This document shows, piece by piece, positions 44,525-56,705 of a stretch of DNA of 64,000 bases. How positions within the stretch are numbered: position 1 is the stretch's first letter; every line of letters starts with the position of its first letter. The position numbers and the translations under genes are program-made. This stretch comes from Colletotrichum lupini (lineage: Eukaryota; Ascomycota; Sordariomycetes; Glomerellales; Glomerellaceae), in the NCBI RefSeq assembly GCF_023278565.1, contig NC_064675.1:6634001-6698000 (forward strand). Reading direction: 5' to 3'. The notes beneath the pieces were generated by a model. The model did no database searches and was not told the DNA's origin. It worked only from the letters and a program-made list of their open reading frames with translations.

Positions 44525-46838
44525 TCAGCCATTCCAATGTTCAACCTTTATTTGTGTTTCAAGTTCGTACTCACCGTTATCCCTTTCATCTGACATGAAA
44601 GCCTCGGTCAAAAATATTTGCTCATCAAGCATGACTTGATCTCCAACAAGACCTTCCAGGAAAGCATCTTTCGAATTTGCGATAGGCTCTGAAAGCAGTT
44701 GGATAGGCCGGTCAGCTACAAGGGTAGCATCGAACCTCGGACCTCCAGCTCGCGCAAGGACGATGCTAACTGCTTGTGATGCCTTCTTCGCTTCAACTGA
44801 GTCTTCGGCCTTTCTCATCCAGATGCTGCGAGCAGTTCTCAACGCAGTCAATATCTCGTTCTCTCGGCCCAAAGTTTGCCTTTGATAAACCAGCGAACAG
44901 AGGATCATGGTGGCTGTCAAGAAGTGGTGGTTCATGATAGATCCTACCCTCCAGTGCATCATGAAGAGCTGGCCGCCGGGGCACGTTTCTTCGTCTAGAG
45001 TTTGTTGGATCTGTAGCATTCCGAGAGCTGCATCAAGACAAGCTGTCCTTGAGTATGAGCACGTGTCATCATGCTCTATAGTCGATTTTGCGAAGAGGAA
45101 CCGACGATGCAACATGATTTTTCCCTCGCAAAACATGTGGCGAAGGAAAAGGCGGGCCATGATTACTTGGGGGGAGTCGGTGACGCTGGAGGCCATAGAC
45201 TTCATGCGGAGTGGTAGAGGGATGTTGTTGTATGCCTGCTCAAGAATCCCGTCAAGTCGCATTATGTCCGCGTAACTACTTGGGCTGAGGGATGCTGCAA
45301 GGTCGGAGATGGTCCCTAGAGCGATCAGAAGTCTCCGTCGAGCAATGATCCCCAGGGCTGTTGTATGCTCTGTCTCTGGCCTTGGCGGTGGTAGACTTGT
45401 CATTTCTCCGTGCAGGTCTTCATCGTTTAAATTTCGTGGCTCGGCTGTGTCGAACTCGCCATCTCGTACCATGCGGGGCATTCCCATCTGACCTGAGATC
45501 AAGATGTCTCCCAGTAGTACGGTTGCCCATACTCGTCGCCTCATCTCTGCCTTGAGCGGGGTGATTTCCGGGAAGTGTTTGGGATCTCTGTGGTACCCCA
45601 TTCGTTTGGCTAGGTTGACTTCGAGGCCAAGCAAGAACCAAACATCCCTCTGCGCGTCGTCATGTATCCTGAATTCAACGTAGACGTAATTCATGAAAGT
45701 CTCTAGCGCATAGTCGCCACCTTGAGTATACTCTCCCATCAGCAGACATTGTACCAGTTTCTCTCGGTACAGTTCTATTTGCAGCTGTTGGTGGCCATCT
45801 TCAGATACGTCAGTGGAAGGGTCTGATGCGATGACAGCTAGGCAAATCATGCTGAAAAGAAGACCGATCCACATTGTCGAAGTGTCGTTGGGATCGCGCC
45901 AGAATTGTTCGTACTATCACCCATGCCGCTATCAGTCAATAGACCTGGCTAAATGTAGAGAAATTACACTTACCTCTTTGAGAAACGTTGGGCCATGGAC
46001 GGACGCTGCTGTGCATTAGTAAGGGATACTCTCAAATCCAAGCAATCGGCCAAGACAAGGCGCGAAAAGACATACATGAAGAGACGAGGTCTAGACGGTT
46101 GAAATACCGAGATATGTAGCGGTCTACTGCATTTTTATGGCGGCAGGGTGGACAGGATTTCTGACCTTGAAGCTGCAGGTCGGCATCCGTACAAAAGCAA
46201 GGGGCGCTGCCACCTTCGACGTTGGGTGAAAGAGCTTGGGTCTTCAAAGCAGTAATCTGCTGTTGGACTTTCTGCCAGCTTGGACTGTTCCTCTCGATCG
46301 AAGTGGTCTTTCAAATCGGCAATACTCTCCATGATCGCTGACCAGTGTTCACTGCCGACATACTGGTGTTCCATAGCGCTTGACCGCATACTCCCCGTCT
46401 CTGAGCGATCGTCAATTGGCGTAGGGAGGTTTGCAGGCGTACCAATCTGACTCGTTCGGTTTTCCGATGACCCCAACATTGTAACCAATTGCTCGAGGTG
46501 GACTAGACGATCTTGCAGACTTATATTGGGAGCGCCACCAGATGTGGCCTTTGGAGGTCGGATGGTGTCATTGGTTTCTGGATAGACACAATCCTGGCCC
46601 CTACAGGAGCAGGTTCTACAGGGACGTTGACGATCACATCGAATCCTGAGCAGTGCGTTAGAAGCCCGGGTCAGCCGAAATGGTGAATAAAGATTCAGAC
46701 TTACTTGCGGCGTCGACAACTATTACAGGAAAGTTGAGGTTTATCTCGGCGTCGACTGGCACTAGGTTGAGGTTGAGATGAGACATTCGTCGGTGTACCG
46801 GGAGGACGAGGTCTGGCAGCTAATGCAGGATATGCCAT
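44525..46838 (-). CDS. Zn2Cys6 fungal transcription factor with a one-base frame break
   Basis: Exons 46838-46705, 46645-46076, 46008-45974 and 45913-44525. The zinc cluster is split by the first intron: SCNSCRRRK joins IRCDRQRPCRTCSCRGQDC. The regulatory domain follows (RPLLLYGCRPAASRSEILST, VDRYISRYFNRLDLVSS, VHGPTFLKEYEQFW, KRMGYHRDP, RRRVWATVLLGD, GMPRM). Near 46139-46142 the frame shifts: the upstream frame runs into TAA right after STLPP, while the downstream motif is in the next frame. The exon sum is 2128 bases, one more than a multiple of three, so one extra base explains it (708 residues without it). Either the gene is a recent pseudogene or the base is a sequence error. No short intron fits the break. 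Confidence 0.75.
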
Positions 46839-47417
46839 ATTCGCGTTCTGGGAGACTGCGAACAATTGGAGTTGAAAGTTTGGAACTGAACTACGAAATT
46901 CGCAGATTTTAGCAGATGAGTTGTTGATCTTTAGGAGTAGTGATGAAGTCACGGGTCATTTCGGTTGTTTTCGCAGCTTTGTAAATGCGGGAAGTGTACA
47001 TGTAAGCGCTAATCCCGGACCGGCTATGGACTTAAGGTCTGACCCTCCGACCCTCCGCCCGGCTCTCCGCTGCCCCTTGAGCATATATGCTCGACTCCAG
47101 TATGAAAACTCAGATACCTCAATTTCAGTTGAAGTTTAGACTCACAGGCCTCTTATAAGATCATCTCAGAAGATTTAGTGACTATTTAGATGCTCTGATG
47201 GATTCTTCGTTCTGACCATAGCGACACTCATGCAGCCACATCAGTCACTGGGACCAAACTTCCGAGGTTCTTTTAGTTCCACATTATCTTCTGGTAACAT
47301 GTTGAGGAAGAAAGCATTCACACTTCAATCAAGATCAAATGCATTTATATTTTGAGGTTGTGTTCTTATAAGGCACATCTAATAGCCCCACAATCTTGCA
47401 GGTGAGCTATGGCACTC
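46839..47417. other. Intergenic region
   Basis: About 580 bp upstream of the regulator and downstream of the kinase-like gene (both minus). No supported feature. Confidence 0.4.
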
Positions 47418-48608
47418 CTAAGGATCCCAAATATCCTGCTCGTCATCGGACGGGAATTTGACAAAAGAGCGCAGCTTCACCCACCCTTCTTCAACAAGAG
47501 TGGAGAACGTGAGACCTTCACTCTCCAGCCACAACATCTGCGCCGTGCCGTCCGAAGTAGATATCTCAGTAATCTTAGCCTGGGAGGAAGAATGAACAGC
47601 CATCAGGCACCGGATCAGCTTTGACCAAATCGGACGACCTGGAGTGTCGAAAAGTTGATGGCCAGCAAGTTGCCGATACATATCGTACCAGCTCCAGTTG
47701 AAGTTCCGCAAGCCCAGATGTAGATCTTTTCGAGCAACCTCAAAGGCAAAGGGAACGAAGCCTGCTTGATCCCAGTTGAGTATGGCCACAAGCCTGTACT
47801 CATCACCGCGCTCGGTATAGACCTTCTTAACAAGTAGGTTGTGGGGCTCCAAGTCGTTGTGGCACAAGACTGAGCTTTGAGTTAGCAGATCCAAGTCTGT
47901 TTCAGCGAACCCAAAGTGTTCCGCTTCGGGCGCATGCACACTCACGACCAAAGTCCCATCAGTCCTTCCGTTCACCGCGCAATCGGCGTTTCGGGGGCAG
48001 AGGTTACGGCGCATTAGGGAAGCAAAGTCGGTATGATATCCGTAAGGCGAACCGCCGACCAGGATGGAGAGCTCCGTCTTCTTTGTTTCGAATGGGGTGT
48101 TCCGCAATAATTGCCATTGCTCGAATGTCAGCTTCTGCAAGGAGAGGCTGCACAACTTGGACACTGCCTCGAATAAATCTCCGACAATTTCTCCTCGATT
48201 TTCGACGTCCAAGTCATCCCAGACTGTTTCCAGTGGACAGGCATCCGGGTACCATTGAGAAAGGACATAAGAAACCTTCGTACCGTCTTTCATCCAACTG
48301 TATCCAGAACCCCAGACCTTCGGAACCAGCGAAGGAAGGACGGTTCGGGCTAGGTTCGTGATTGCAGCAGTTGCCAGGGGAGATTCATTCTTTTCGTACT
48401 TTTGGATCCGTACAAACAACTGACGGGGAATCCCAGGTGGAGGTTGACTTCCTTTGAAATTCAACAGGAAGGCGCAAAAGATCATGTTATTCTGAAGGAC
48501 TTGTACCTGGACCTTGGTATCGTCGGTATCCTCGCCGAGCTCAGGCATGCCCCCGAGGACATATGAGTCTGGGAACAGACCGTTGGGGTTGATGGTATAA
48601 GTAGTCAT
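47418..48608 (-). CDS. Aminoglycoside phosphotransferase (APH)/choline-kinase-like protein
   Basis: Single exon, 396 residues from MTTYTINPNG. An upstream in-frame ATG (48749) would add 47 residues of leader-like sequence and was rejected. The kinase catalytic loop is VLCHNDLEPHNLL (H250, D252, N257). The metal-binding segment is AILNWDQAGFVP (D280), the fungal counterpart of the DWE/DFG motif. The N-lobe is partly visible as QLFVRIQKYEKN. This large fungal family phosphorylates unknown small molecules; antibiotic resistance should not be assumed. No pathway partner is evident nearby. Catalytic residues are intact, so an active kinase is likely. Confidence 0.78.
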   Translation of the reverse strand: MTTYTINPNGLFPDSYVLGGMPELGEDTDDTKVQVQVLQNNMIFCAFLLNFKGSQPPPGIPRQLFVRIQKYEKNESPLATAAITNLARTVLPSLVPKVWGSGYSWMKDGTKVSYVLSQWYPDACPLETVWDDLDVENRGEIVGDLFEAVSKLCSLSLQKLTFEQWQLLRNTPFETKKTELSILVGGSPYGYHTDFASLMRRNLCPRNADCAVNGRTDGTLVVSVHAPEAEHFGFAETDLDLLTQSSVLCHNDLEPHNLLVKKVYTERGDEYRLVAILNWDQAGFVPFAFEVARKDLHLGLRNFNWSWYDMYRQLAGHQLFDTPGRPIWSKLIRCLMAVHSSSQAKITEISTSDGTAQMLWLESEGLTFSTLVEEGWVKLRSFVKFPSDDEQDIWDP

Positions 48609-49238
48609 GTTGGGTTTTTGGAGTGTTGGAAGGTAATATTGCTCACTTGAATGATTTGCTTTCAGCTTAAAGTGTTGTATCTGAGTCGAGCTTGAAATAT
48701 AGGTGGGAAATGAGTTGATGAGAAGGAATTCCGGCCTGCGAACACACACATTTTATAATCAGTCACTCGGGGGATGAAGACCTCTGTAATACGTCAAGAA
48801 AATGACGCGCCAGGTCGTGAACTTGACCCGGCAGCCCTTGTTAACATACAAAGTGTTGTTCGACAAAGAACGTTGGCGGCAGCCAAAGCTCACTGTTTGG
48901 AACGGCTCCTTTGACTTAGGGTTAGATCGATTTCTTCAACTATCATTGAATACTTCAACAGTGAGACTGTATTTTATGTTCATTCAACTGTTTTAGCGTA
49001 CATACTGATTGCTGGCTCCTTGTCATGCGATCAAGAGTGCTTTTTGTCGCTCACCGACGGTTTCGGTGTAAAGACTCGGTAAGGCCCTAGAGGTCACAGT
49101 ACACCGAGGAACCCCCACCATACCGCCCCACCAGGAATTCAAGATTCAGCAGGAGCTCTGACCTCTCACCTCACCTCCAACGCCGCCATCCTCACAAACT
49201 CCCTCTTGCAAGTATCGACACCATAAAAATCCGGCACC
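48609..49238. promoter_or_regulatory. Divergent promoter region between the APH-like gene and Mediator 22
   Basis: 630 bp separating two divergent start codons. No specific site was recognised. Confidence 0.4.
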
Positions 49239-49860
49239 ATGGACACCTCACGAGACTCATCGAACCTGCTGGACACGCATAATCGGCTCATTGCCGACGT
49301 CCTCTCCCGCTTCCGGATGCTCACAATGCTCGCGACGATCCAAGCTGAAGGAGAGCGTAAGAACGTTGAGCCGCAGACGGTCGCTGTGACGGGCATGTCG
49401 ATGCAAATGGAATTTGAAGGACTGGTATGCCACCACTGACCACTCTATCCCCAAATTCTCCTGAAATCCAGACGCACACTGCCAATTGCGCCCACCTTTC
49501 ACCTTGGAGAATGAACACAACACCCGGCTGACCATGAGACCGCAGCACGCATCAATCAAAGACCTCCTCGCACTCAGCCGCCGCCTCAAAGAGCTCTGGC
49601 TGTTCGGCAAGCTAGGACAGGGAGAAGGCGACGCTCGCATTCAGGCAGACAAGCTCCAGGCCGACGTGGTCCGGTGCGCGGAGCTCCTCAACGCCATCCA
49701 GGAGACGCGGTTCGCTGGTCTTGCAGCCGCGGCAGGGGGCAAATGGGTGCCGATGGGTCGCGCGGATGGTGCAGCTGGAGAGGGTGCTGCTGCGGCTGCT
49801 GCTGCTGCTCCCCCACCTGCTGCTCCGACGGCTCCGAATGGGGCTGGTGGTGCTGCGTAG
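49239..49860 (+). CDS. MED22: Mediator complex subunit 22 (Med22/Srb6)
   Basis: Two exons (49239-49424, 49546-49860; 121-bp intron, GTATGC...CCGCAG) give 166 residues. The N-terminal helix LLDTHNRLIADVLSRFRMLT, the conserved MSMQMEFEGL and the helix SIKDLLALSRRLKELWLFG are the Med22 core. The subunit sits in the Mediator head module and links activators to RNA polymerase II in the nucleus. The C-terminus is an alanine/proline/glycine-rich tail (GAAAAAAAAPPPAAP) not needed for the fold. The splice joins EGL to HASIKDLL and so restores the continuous family pattern. Ordinary housekeeping gene. Confidence 0.85.
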
Positions 49861-50120
49861 GTACGGGAGTGGATTGACTTGGGAAGTCGGAGGGAGAATG
49901 GCGAAAACTACGATTTGCATGCTTTGGCGCTTGGGCTTGGGGTCCTCGAGATGAGGACGACGTATCTCTGAACACGCAACGCTGATACCCGTATACAGAG
50001 GACGGAAAAGGGAATTTTATGCTTTTTTGGTTCTATCGTATCATTTTTATAAGCAGTCTCCGCTGCGCTGTCAACCCTGATCCTCCACATCCAGCAACTC
50101 TAGCGCCTGATTTGGCTGAC

Positions 50121-52087
50121 TTAACCGTCACCGTTGACAGGGTTCTCGTCTTCGTCACCAAGCGCCGACTCGAGGGTCTTGCTTCCCTTCTCTTCCTTTC
50201 CGGTTCGAACCCCACCAGCCTCGATGCCGCCAGCCGTGAGCCACAGGAAATAGTCGGACTTGAAGTTATCTACCTGCTGGAAGAAGATGTGGAAGCTGGA
50301 GACATGATCAGTAAGTGTATTAAATAGAAAGGATAGGGTATCCCATACGTGTTCTCCTGCTCTTCAACCTCAAAGATGCGCTGGTAGATCTGCTTATCCT
50401 TGAAGGCCTGCAATTTCTCATCATACTTCGTAAAGTCGATCGTCTCCTTGCCAAAGTTATCTGCCGCCCGCTTGTTGTAGGCATCGAACACGGGTCGCTC
50501 CAAAAGAAGACCCAGACCAGGAGCCTTGGGAATCGCGATCCTCGTGGGACCGTAACTCTCCTTGATGCGCTCCAGTGGGGTGGCGCAACGGACGACGAGG
50601 GAAGCCATGCCGACCATCTTGCGGATCTGGTGCATCATGAAACTTTGTCCGTGGACCTTGGTGGAGACCCACTCGGTGTCGCGAATCTGAATCGGCTGCA
50701 TGTTGACCTTGAAGGACTTGATGTGGCGCTTGGCTGACGGGTCCTTGAAGCTCTTCTGGACGGTGTAGTTGTGGAAGTTGATTGTGCCGCAGTACATGTT
50801 GAGGGCCTCCTGAAGCTGAGCGAGGCGCTCGGGGGTAACACGGTAACGTCTCTTGGCTGCAATGTAAGCGGCCTTGATGTCGCGCAGGGCAAAGTCAAGG
50901 GGGGTGAGGTCGCGGTTTCTGGGCTTGACGCTTCCTTCGGGGACCTCTGCGTGGGCCTTGTTCTCCTCGATGGTGGCGGGCTCGGCTGGTGTCTCCTCAG
51001 TCTTCGTCTCGGGGGCGGACTTGGCCTCGTCTGCCTGTGCGGTCGCATCCTCGTCGGCGTGGATTCGCTCCATCACCTTGGCCATGGTCTCGGGATCGAG
51101 CTTGTCGAGGATCGGCTTGATGTCCTCCTCGTCAACCTTTCTCCAGTATCCCTCGACATCGGCCAGCTTCTTTGAGAACTCCTCGTAGTAGCCCTTCTCC
51201 TTCGCGGCCTCAACCAGCTGCTTCCACAGCCAGCTGTCGGGATGAGGGGGCAGTAGGCAGTATGTCGGCATGAGGTACTCGTACCATCTCGAGTCGCAGG
51301 TTTGGTAGCAGCTGAAGGAGTTGTTGGTACGCTGGATACCCCAGACACGGATCTGGTCGGGGAGAGCAGCGTTGATTTTCTCGACAATGTCCTCGTCTTC
51401 GATAATGAGCTTCAAGCTGATGACGTTGCCAGCAGCGTGGACGCCTTTGTCGGTTCTCGCGCATCGGACGAGACTCGACTTCTTGTGGTCATCGGCATTG
51501 GCCTTTGAGATGGCTCCAGCAGCAACAAAGGCTTTGAACAAGTCTCCCTCGATTGTCTTTTCCTCATTGTTAATCTGCATGCCCTTGTAGCCCGTGCCTG
51601 AGTATCCGACCATGACGGCCACCTTTCGCTTCGGCTTGCGACCCTCGGCGGCGATCTCTTCGGCGGTGAAAGGGTTTTCGGTGGTCTCAGGGTTGCCGTC
51701 CTTGTCTACCTTTCTGCGCTTGAATTCTTGGTACTCGGCATTGCGTCCGCGCTTGTCGGTGGCCTCACGGCTATTCCCTGGTTAGACATCATTGGCGCCA
51801 GTTGCAAACACAAATAACAAGTCAATTGAAAAGGACAGAGCTTACCTCCACGCCGACCGGCCGACGTCGTGCTTCCGCTTCGGTCCGCGCGACTTGCCGC
51901 CTCGCCTGTTGTCGTCGCGCCTGTCGCCGCGTCGGCCCTCCTGTGATTTTTCCACTGCAGCACCGGGCTGGGCTGAGCCATCTGCGCGGGACTCTGATGA
52001 AATTGACGGCTTGTCGCCAGTCGGGAGGTCGGCAGGTTGCCTCGCGGGAGCACCGCCGGCCGGTTGAGGAGCATCGTCGGTCGCCAT
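50121..52087 (-). CDS. PUS1: tRNA pseudouridine synthase 1 (Pus1/TruA family)
   Basis: Three exons (52087-51846, 51770-50349, 50295-50121) sum to 613 codons (612 residues). The N-terminus is basic and disordered (KSRGPKRKHD), suiting nuclear localisation. The catalytic core starts KVAVMVGYSGTGYKGMQ. The active-site loop is RCARTDKGVHAAGNVISL with catalytic Asp about residue 188. Later motifs include YEYLMPTY, MYCGTINFHNYT, QSFMMHQIRKMVGMASLVV and a C-terminal FHIFFQQVDNFKSDYFLW. An acidic Glu/Ala-rich insert (roughly residues 330-390) separates the subdomains, as in fungal Pus1. The enzyme converts uridine to pseudouridine in tRNA and other RNAs. The acceptor of the first intron is GGAATAG (51771); the CAG eight bases upstream would introduce a stop. 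Confidence 0.93.
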
Positions 52088-55000
52088 GTTCGAGTCGAGG
52101 TGGCGGACGTTCTCATCGTCCGTACAATGCAGGTGGAGTTTTTGCGCCCGCCTACAGCAGAAGCTCTTGTCAAGAAATTTTCCTGCGAGCTGCAAGGCTG
52201 CGGGACGCGGCGCGGAGAGGCGGGGCCACTCGGCTGAACACCGGTAGGTGGGGTCTCTTGATCACGCTAGTCCTGGATAGGCCTAGAGGTATCTGGCCAT
52301 GCACAGACTAAAAGGAGTGATTCGATAAACTAATAATAACCCCCCCTAGTTAAGGTAAGAGTTCCGTGTATAATAGTAGGTACTTAGTTATTAATAGATC
52401 CCTAGGTAAATTTCTAACTAATTAGGGGCTAGAAATATTTTACTATATAATCGCTTTACCGCTAGTTTAAATATTATGAGTTTTATATAATAAGGGAATA
52501 TACTACTTTACGCTTTATTAAATTATCTTAGAAATGTTTTTTAATTATATCTCTTCTTAATTATATTAAAATTCGCTTATTATAACCGACTTTATAAAAT
52601 TATCTTTATAAAACTTATTTATTATATATAATAATATTATTATTTTAATACTTTTACCTTAGTAAAGCGAATTTAATTTATTATAAAATATTTAAAAAAA
52701 TTTAGATTATAAGAGCGTATTTATTTTATATCTTAATTTTTATAAATATCGAGCTCTTATTTATAAAAAGTTAATTAAATAAGTAAGTATTATATAAATT
52801 AAACCTCTATACTAAATATTAATATAATACTTAGGTTATAAATAATAATTCTAATAATTATATTATTATTTTTAATAGCTTAAATATCCGTACTAAAACT
52901 TAAAATAACTAAGGTATTATTATAATATAATAGTTTTAATATGCGGCTAGTATACTTAAGTTTCCTCTAATTATTAATAATAAAGTTATACTTATTATTT
53001 TAACTAAAGCCTTATTTATAAAAGAAATCGAGCGGCTATAGGATATAGTATATTTAACTTTTTATTTCTTAATATTAGGAATTATTAAAGAATAGTAAAT
53101 TTAATATAATACTTAATAAGGTATTATTAATTTTCTAATAATTAGTATTATTTTAAAAAATATACTTATAACGCGATACTATTATACTTATTAAAGTAAT
53201 AAAGCCTATTTATATATACCCTATAACGACTTTTATTATATAATTATTTTAAAAAACCTTATTAAAAAGTATAATATATTACGAAATAGAGTTAAGATAT
53301 TTAATATTATAAAAAAGATTATTAAGTAAGTCCGGTTATTTAAAAAACATTTTAAAAACGTTTTAGAAACGTTTCGAAAATATTTTTAATCGTTTTTTTT
53401 ATAAATAAAGTACTATTTATACCGTATACGCTAAATTTAAAAAAGGCGTTATATATTAAAAATAGAATACGATATATTTCTTTAAACTAAAGAAGATATA
53501 ATATAGTATATATATAAGATTACTTAATCAAATAATATAAATAACTTAGAAAAAACTTAATAAGAGCTTATTAGTCTTTAGTAATAGATTTTAGTATACC
53601 GAAATTCGTATTTTTTATAAAGACTTATAAATTATTACTTTTATCTAATTTTATTAAATTAGAAATATTATATATAATATATTGAAATAGTTATAAATAA
53701 AATGGATACGTAATTTATAAAGAAAAGGGGTTAAGAATATTATATATTTATATCGAATTATTAAAAACGTCCTATTTATAATAAGTTTATTAAATATTTT
53801 ATTAAAAATAAGGCTAAGTTATTATTAACTAAATAAAACTTATTTTAAACTACCATTTAAACTTAAAATAATAAAGTATTTTATTAAATATTAATATTTT
53901 ATTTTAAAAAATATTAAAATAATATTATTTATTATCTTAACGTCTCATAATAAATATAACTATCCTCTATTATTATTAAATAAAACTTTAAAAACTATTA
54001 TTTAAAGTATTTTTTAAGTTCTTTAGAGGATTAATAAACTAAGTACGAGTCTAAACGCCTTTCTTTAATCTCCTTAACTTTAAGAATTCCTAGCTAAGAA
54101 TAAGGGGTAAATAATTATAAATATTTATTAAAGCCTTATAAAAATAGACTTTTTATAATATATTATTTATAAATAATAGACTTTTCTATTTTTTAAGGGA
54201 AATTAAACTTTAGTTTTTATATTATAATAATAAAGAGAAGTAAATAAGCGAATATATATAAGTTATTTTATAAATATAAAAAATTGCTATTTTAATATTA
54301 TAATAAGTATATAGTATATTTAGTATACGTACTAATTTAATACTAATTATATAGTTATCTACTTTTTTTAAAAATAAATAGAATAATAAAAGTTCGATAA
54401 TATAAAGTTATTTATAATTAATATAAACTATAAATATATAAAGGGTATAGGTTAGCGAGAAATTATCTAGGGCTAGTATAGCTAGAATAGCGAAAAAGGT
54501 ATATTATAATATTAGAAATATTTTTAAAATATTTCTTAACCTTTATTTTAAAATTATTAATATATTATTTATAAAGCTCTACTTCTTATACGGGTTTATA
54601 TAAATACTAAAACTATAAATATATATTACTATATATTTCGAGCTATGTTTAATATTTTAAAATAAAAATATTAAGTTTAGGTCTAATAGAAATATATTTA
54701 TAAAACTAGCCTTTTTAAAGTTATTTTAAATTAAGTAAATATAATAATTAAGGGCTTAAGTAGATATTTTATTAAAAGGTTTAACCCTTAATAAACATAG
54801 CTTATATAAGTTTAAAACTATATATATTTATATTACGTATATTTTAAAAGAGGTATTAAAGAACTCCTAAGTAAAAATTATTTTTATAATATAGACTTTA
54901 CTTATAATATATTAATATCTTTCTTAAAATATGAAATAGTATTTAATTATAACGAGCTATATAATATAAATTATTGTAAGTATTATATTTTATTATATAT

Positions 55001-56504
55001 AGCTTATAATAGAAATATTTTAGAAATATTTCGAAAGGGGAAAACGTTTTTAAAATGTTTTTAAAATATTTCTTATTAATACTTTACCTAATTAATAATA
55101 ATTTATTATTTTATAAAAAACTTTTTATAATATATTAACTAAGTAAAGTATAAACGAGAACTATATATTATAATTAGGTTTTATAATAAGATAACTAAGG
55201 TTTTTTTAAAAGACTAGCTTTTAATACTTAATAATATAAATATAATCGAGATCTTTTATTTAGTTTTTTATATTTAAACTAGCTAGTATCTCCTTTTATT
55301 TATTATAATTAATAAGTATATATTAATAATTAGCTATTATAAGTATTAGTTAACTTTAATAATACTCGTAACTAAAATTAAAATTTAATATTACGGGATT
55401 TTATAACGCGTTATAAGTATATTATAACTTTATATTAAAATGTTAATATTATAAGCCGTTTTTAATATTTAATATAATATTAAAATATATTTAAAATACG
55501 TTTTAATAAATACTTATTGACTATTAAATTAAAAAGAAAAGTAAGAGATCGGGCTAAGAGTTTATAACCTAATACTAAAGAACTATTTCGTACTTAATAA
55601 AGAACTCGTAAGGATTTAGTTATTAATTAATAAAGTAGTTCTTAAAGTAAGAACTTTAATAATTTTAGTTTTAATAATTATAATAATTTTAATAATACTT
55701 AGTCTTAATATAGAATAAGTATTTTATTTTTTAAAGTACCTTTTTTATTAAATAAATATTAAAACCCCCCGAGTTCCTTAATATTTTATAGTAGTTTATA
55801 AAAATAAGCTACTTAATTATAAATATAAATAAATATAAATTATTTTATATTTAAAAAATAATAAGTAAGGGTTAATAAGATTTAAGAGGATAAAGAACGA
55901 AAGGAATAGGAGTTTAAGTTTAAATAAGAATATAAAAAGCATAAGTTTTTAATAAACTAGGCCCATAAAGAGCGTAAGTTTATTATAAAATAAGATTATT
56001 TAAATAGGGTAATAAAAATAAAAATAGTACTTAATTAATAAAAATAAGAGTAGGAAATAAGCTAATAAAATAAAAGCTCTTAAAATATTTTTATATTTAT
56101 TTCTTTTTTAACTTTATTTTTATTTAAATAATTTAAAATATTTCTTTTATAATATTAGAATAAAATATAAATTAATATTTATAATATTTTATTAAATTAT
56201 AAATAAGAATGTTTTATAGGTTTTTTTAAGTATTAATAATAAGAGAAATTATTCTTTCAATAAAGTAATCCGTTAGGGCCGTATTATATATTACGTATTA
56301 AAAAAGCTAAATATATTACGTTTTATACTAAACTCCTAATTAAAACAACTCCTTACTTTTTATTACTTATTTAAAAAGCGAGTTATACTTATTTTAATAT
56401 ATAAAACCTTTTAATATTAACTTATATAAGTAACTAAAGTTTATATTATATATTTTTTTTATTAAAAATAAAGGGACCTTTTATATATTTTTTTATATTT
56501 ATAA

Positions 56505-56705
56505 TAGGAATTAATAAGGACGTACAACGAATTAATACGGATATATAGCTTTTAGGGATATATAATATTTTTTATTTTTAATAAGTCTAAAAATTTATTA
56601 TTAATAAGAATTAATAGGGATATATAACGAAATAATACGGACGTATAGCTCTTAAGGACGTATAATATTTCTTATTTTTAATTAATTTAAAAATCTATTA
56701 CTAAT
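56505..56705. repeat. Two imperfect tandem copies of a roughly 100-bp unit
   Basis: GGAATTAATAAGGACGTACA near 56511 and AGAATTAATAGGGATATATA near 56606 begin two units. Each continues with an AATACGGA core and ends in AATATTTNTTATTTTTAAT. Too decayed to classify. Confidence 0.5.

Noticed and set aside
50874..51188. Plus-strand frames across the PUS1 exon
   Set aside because: Shadows of a confidently assigned minus-strand gene.
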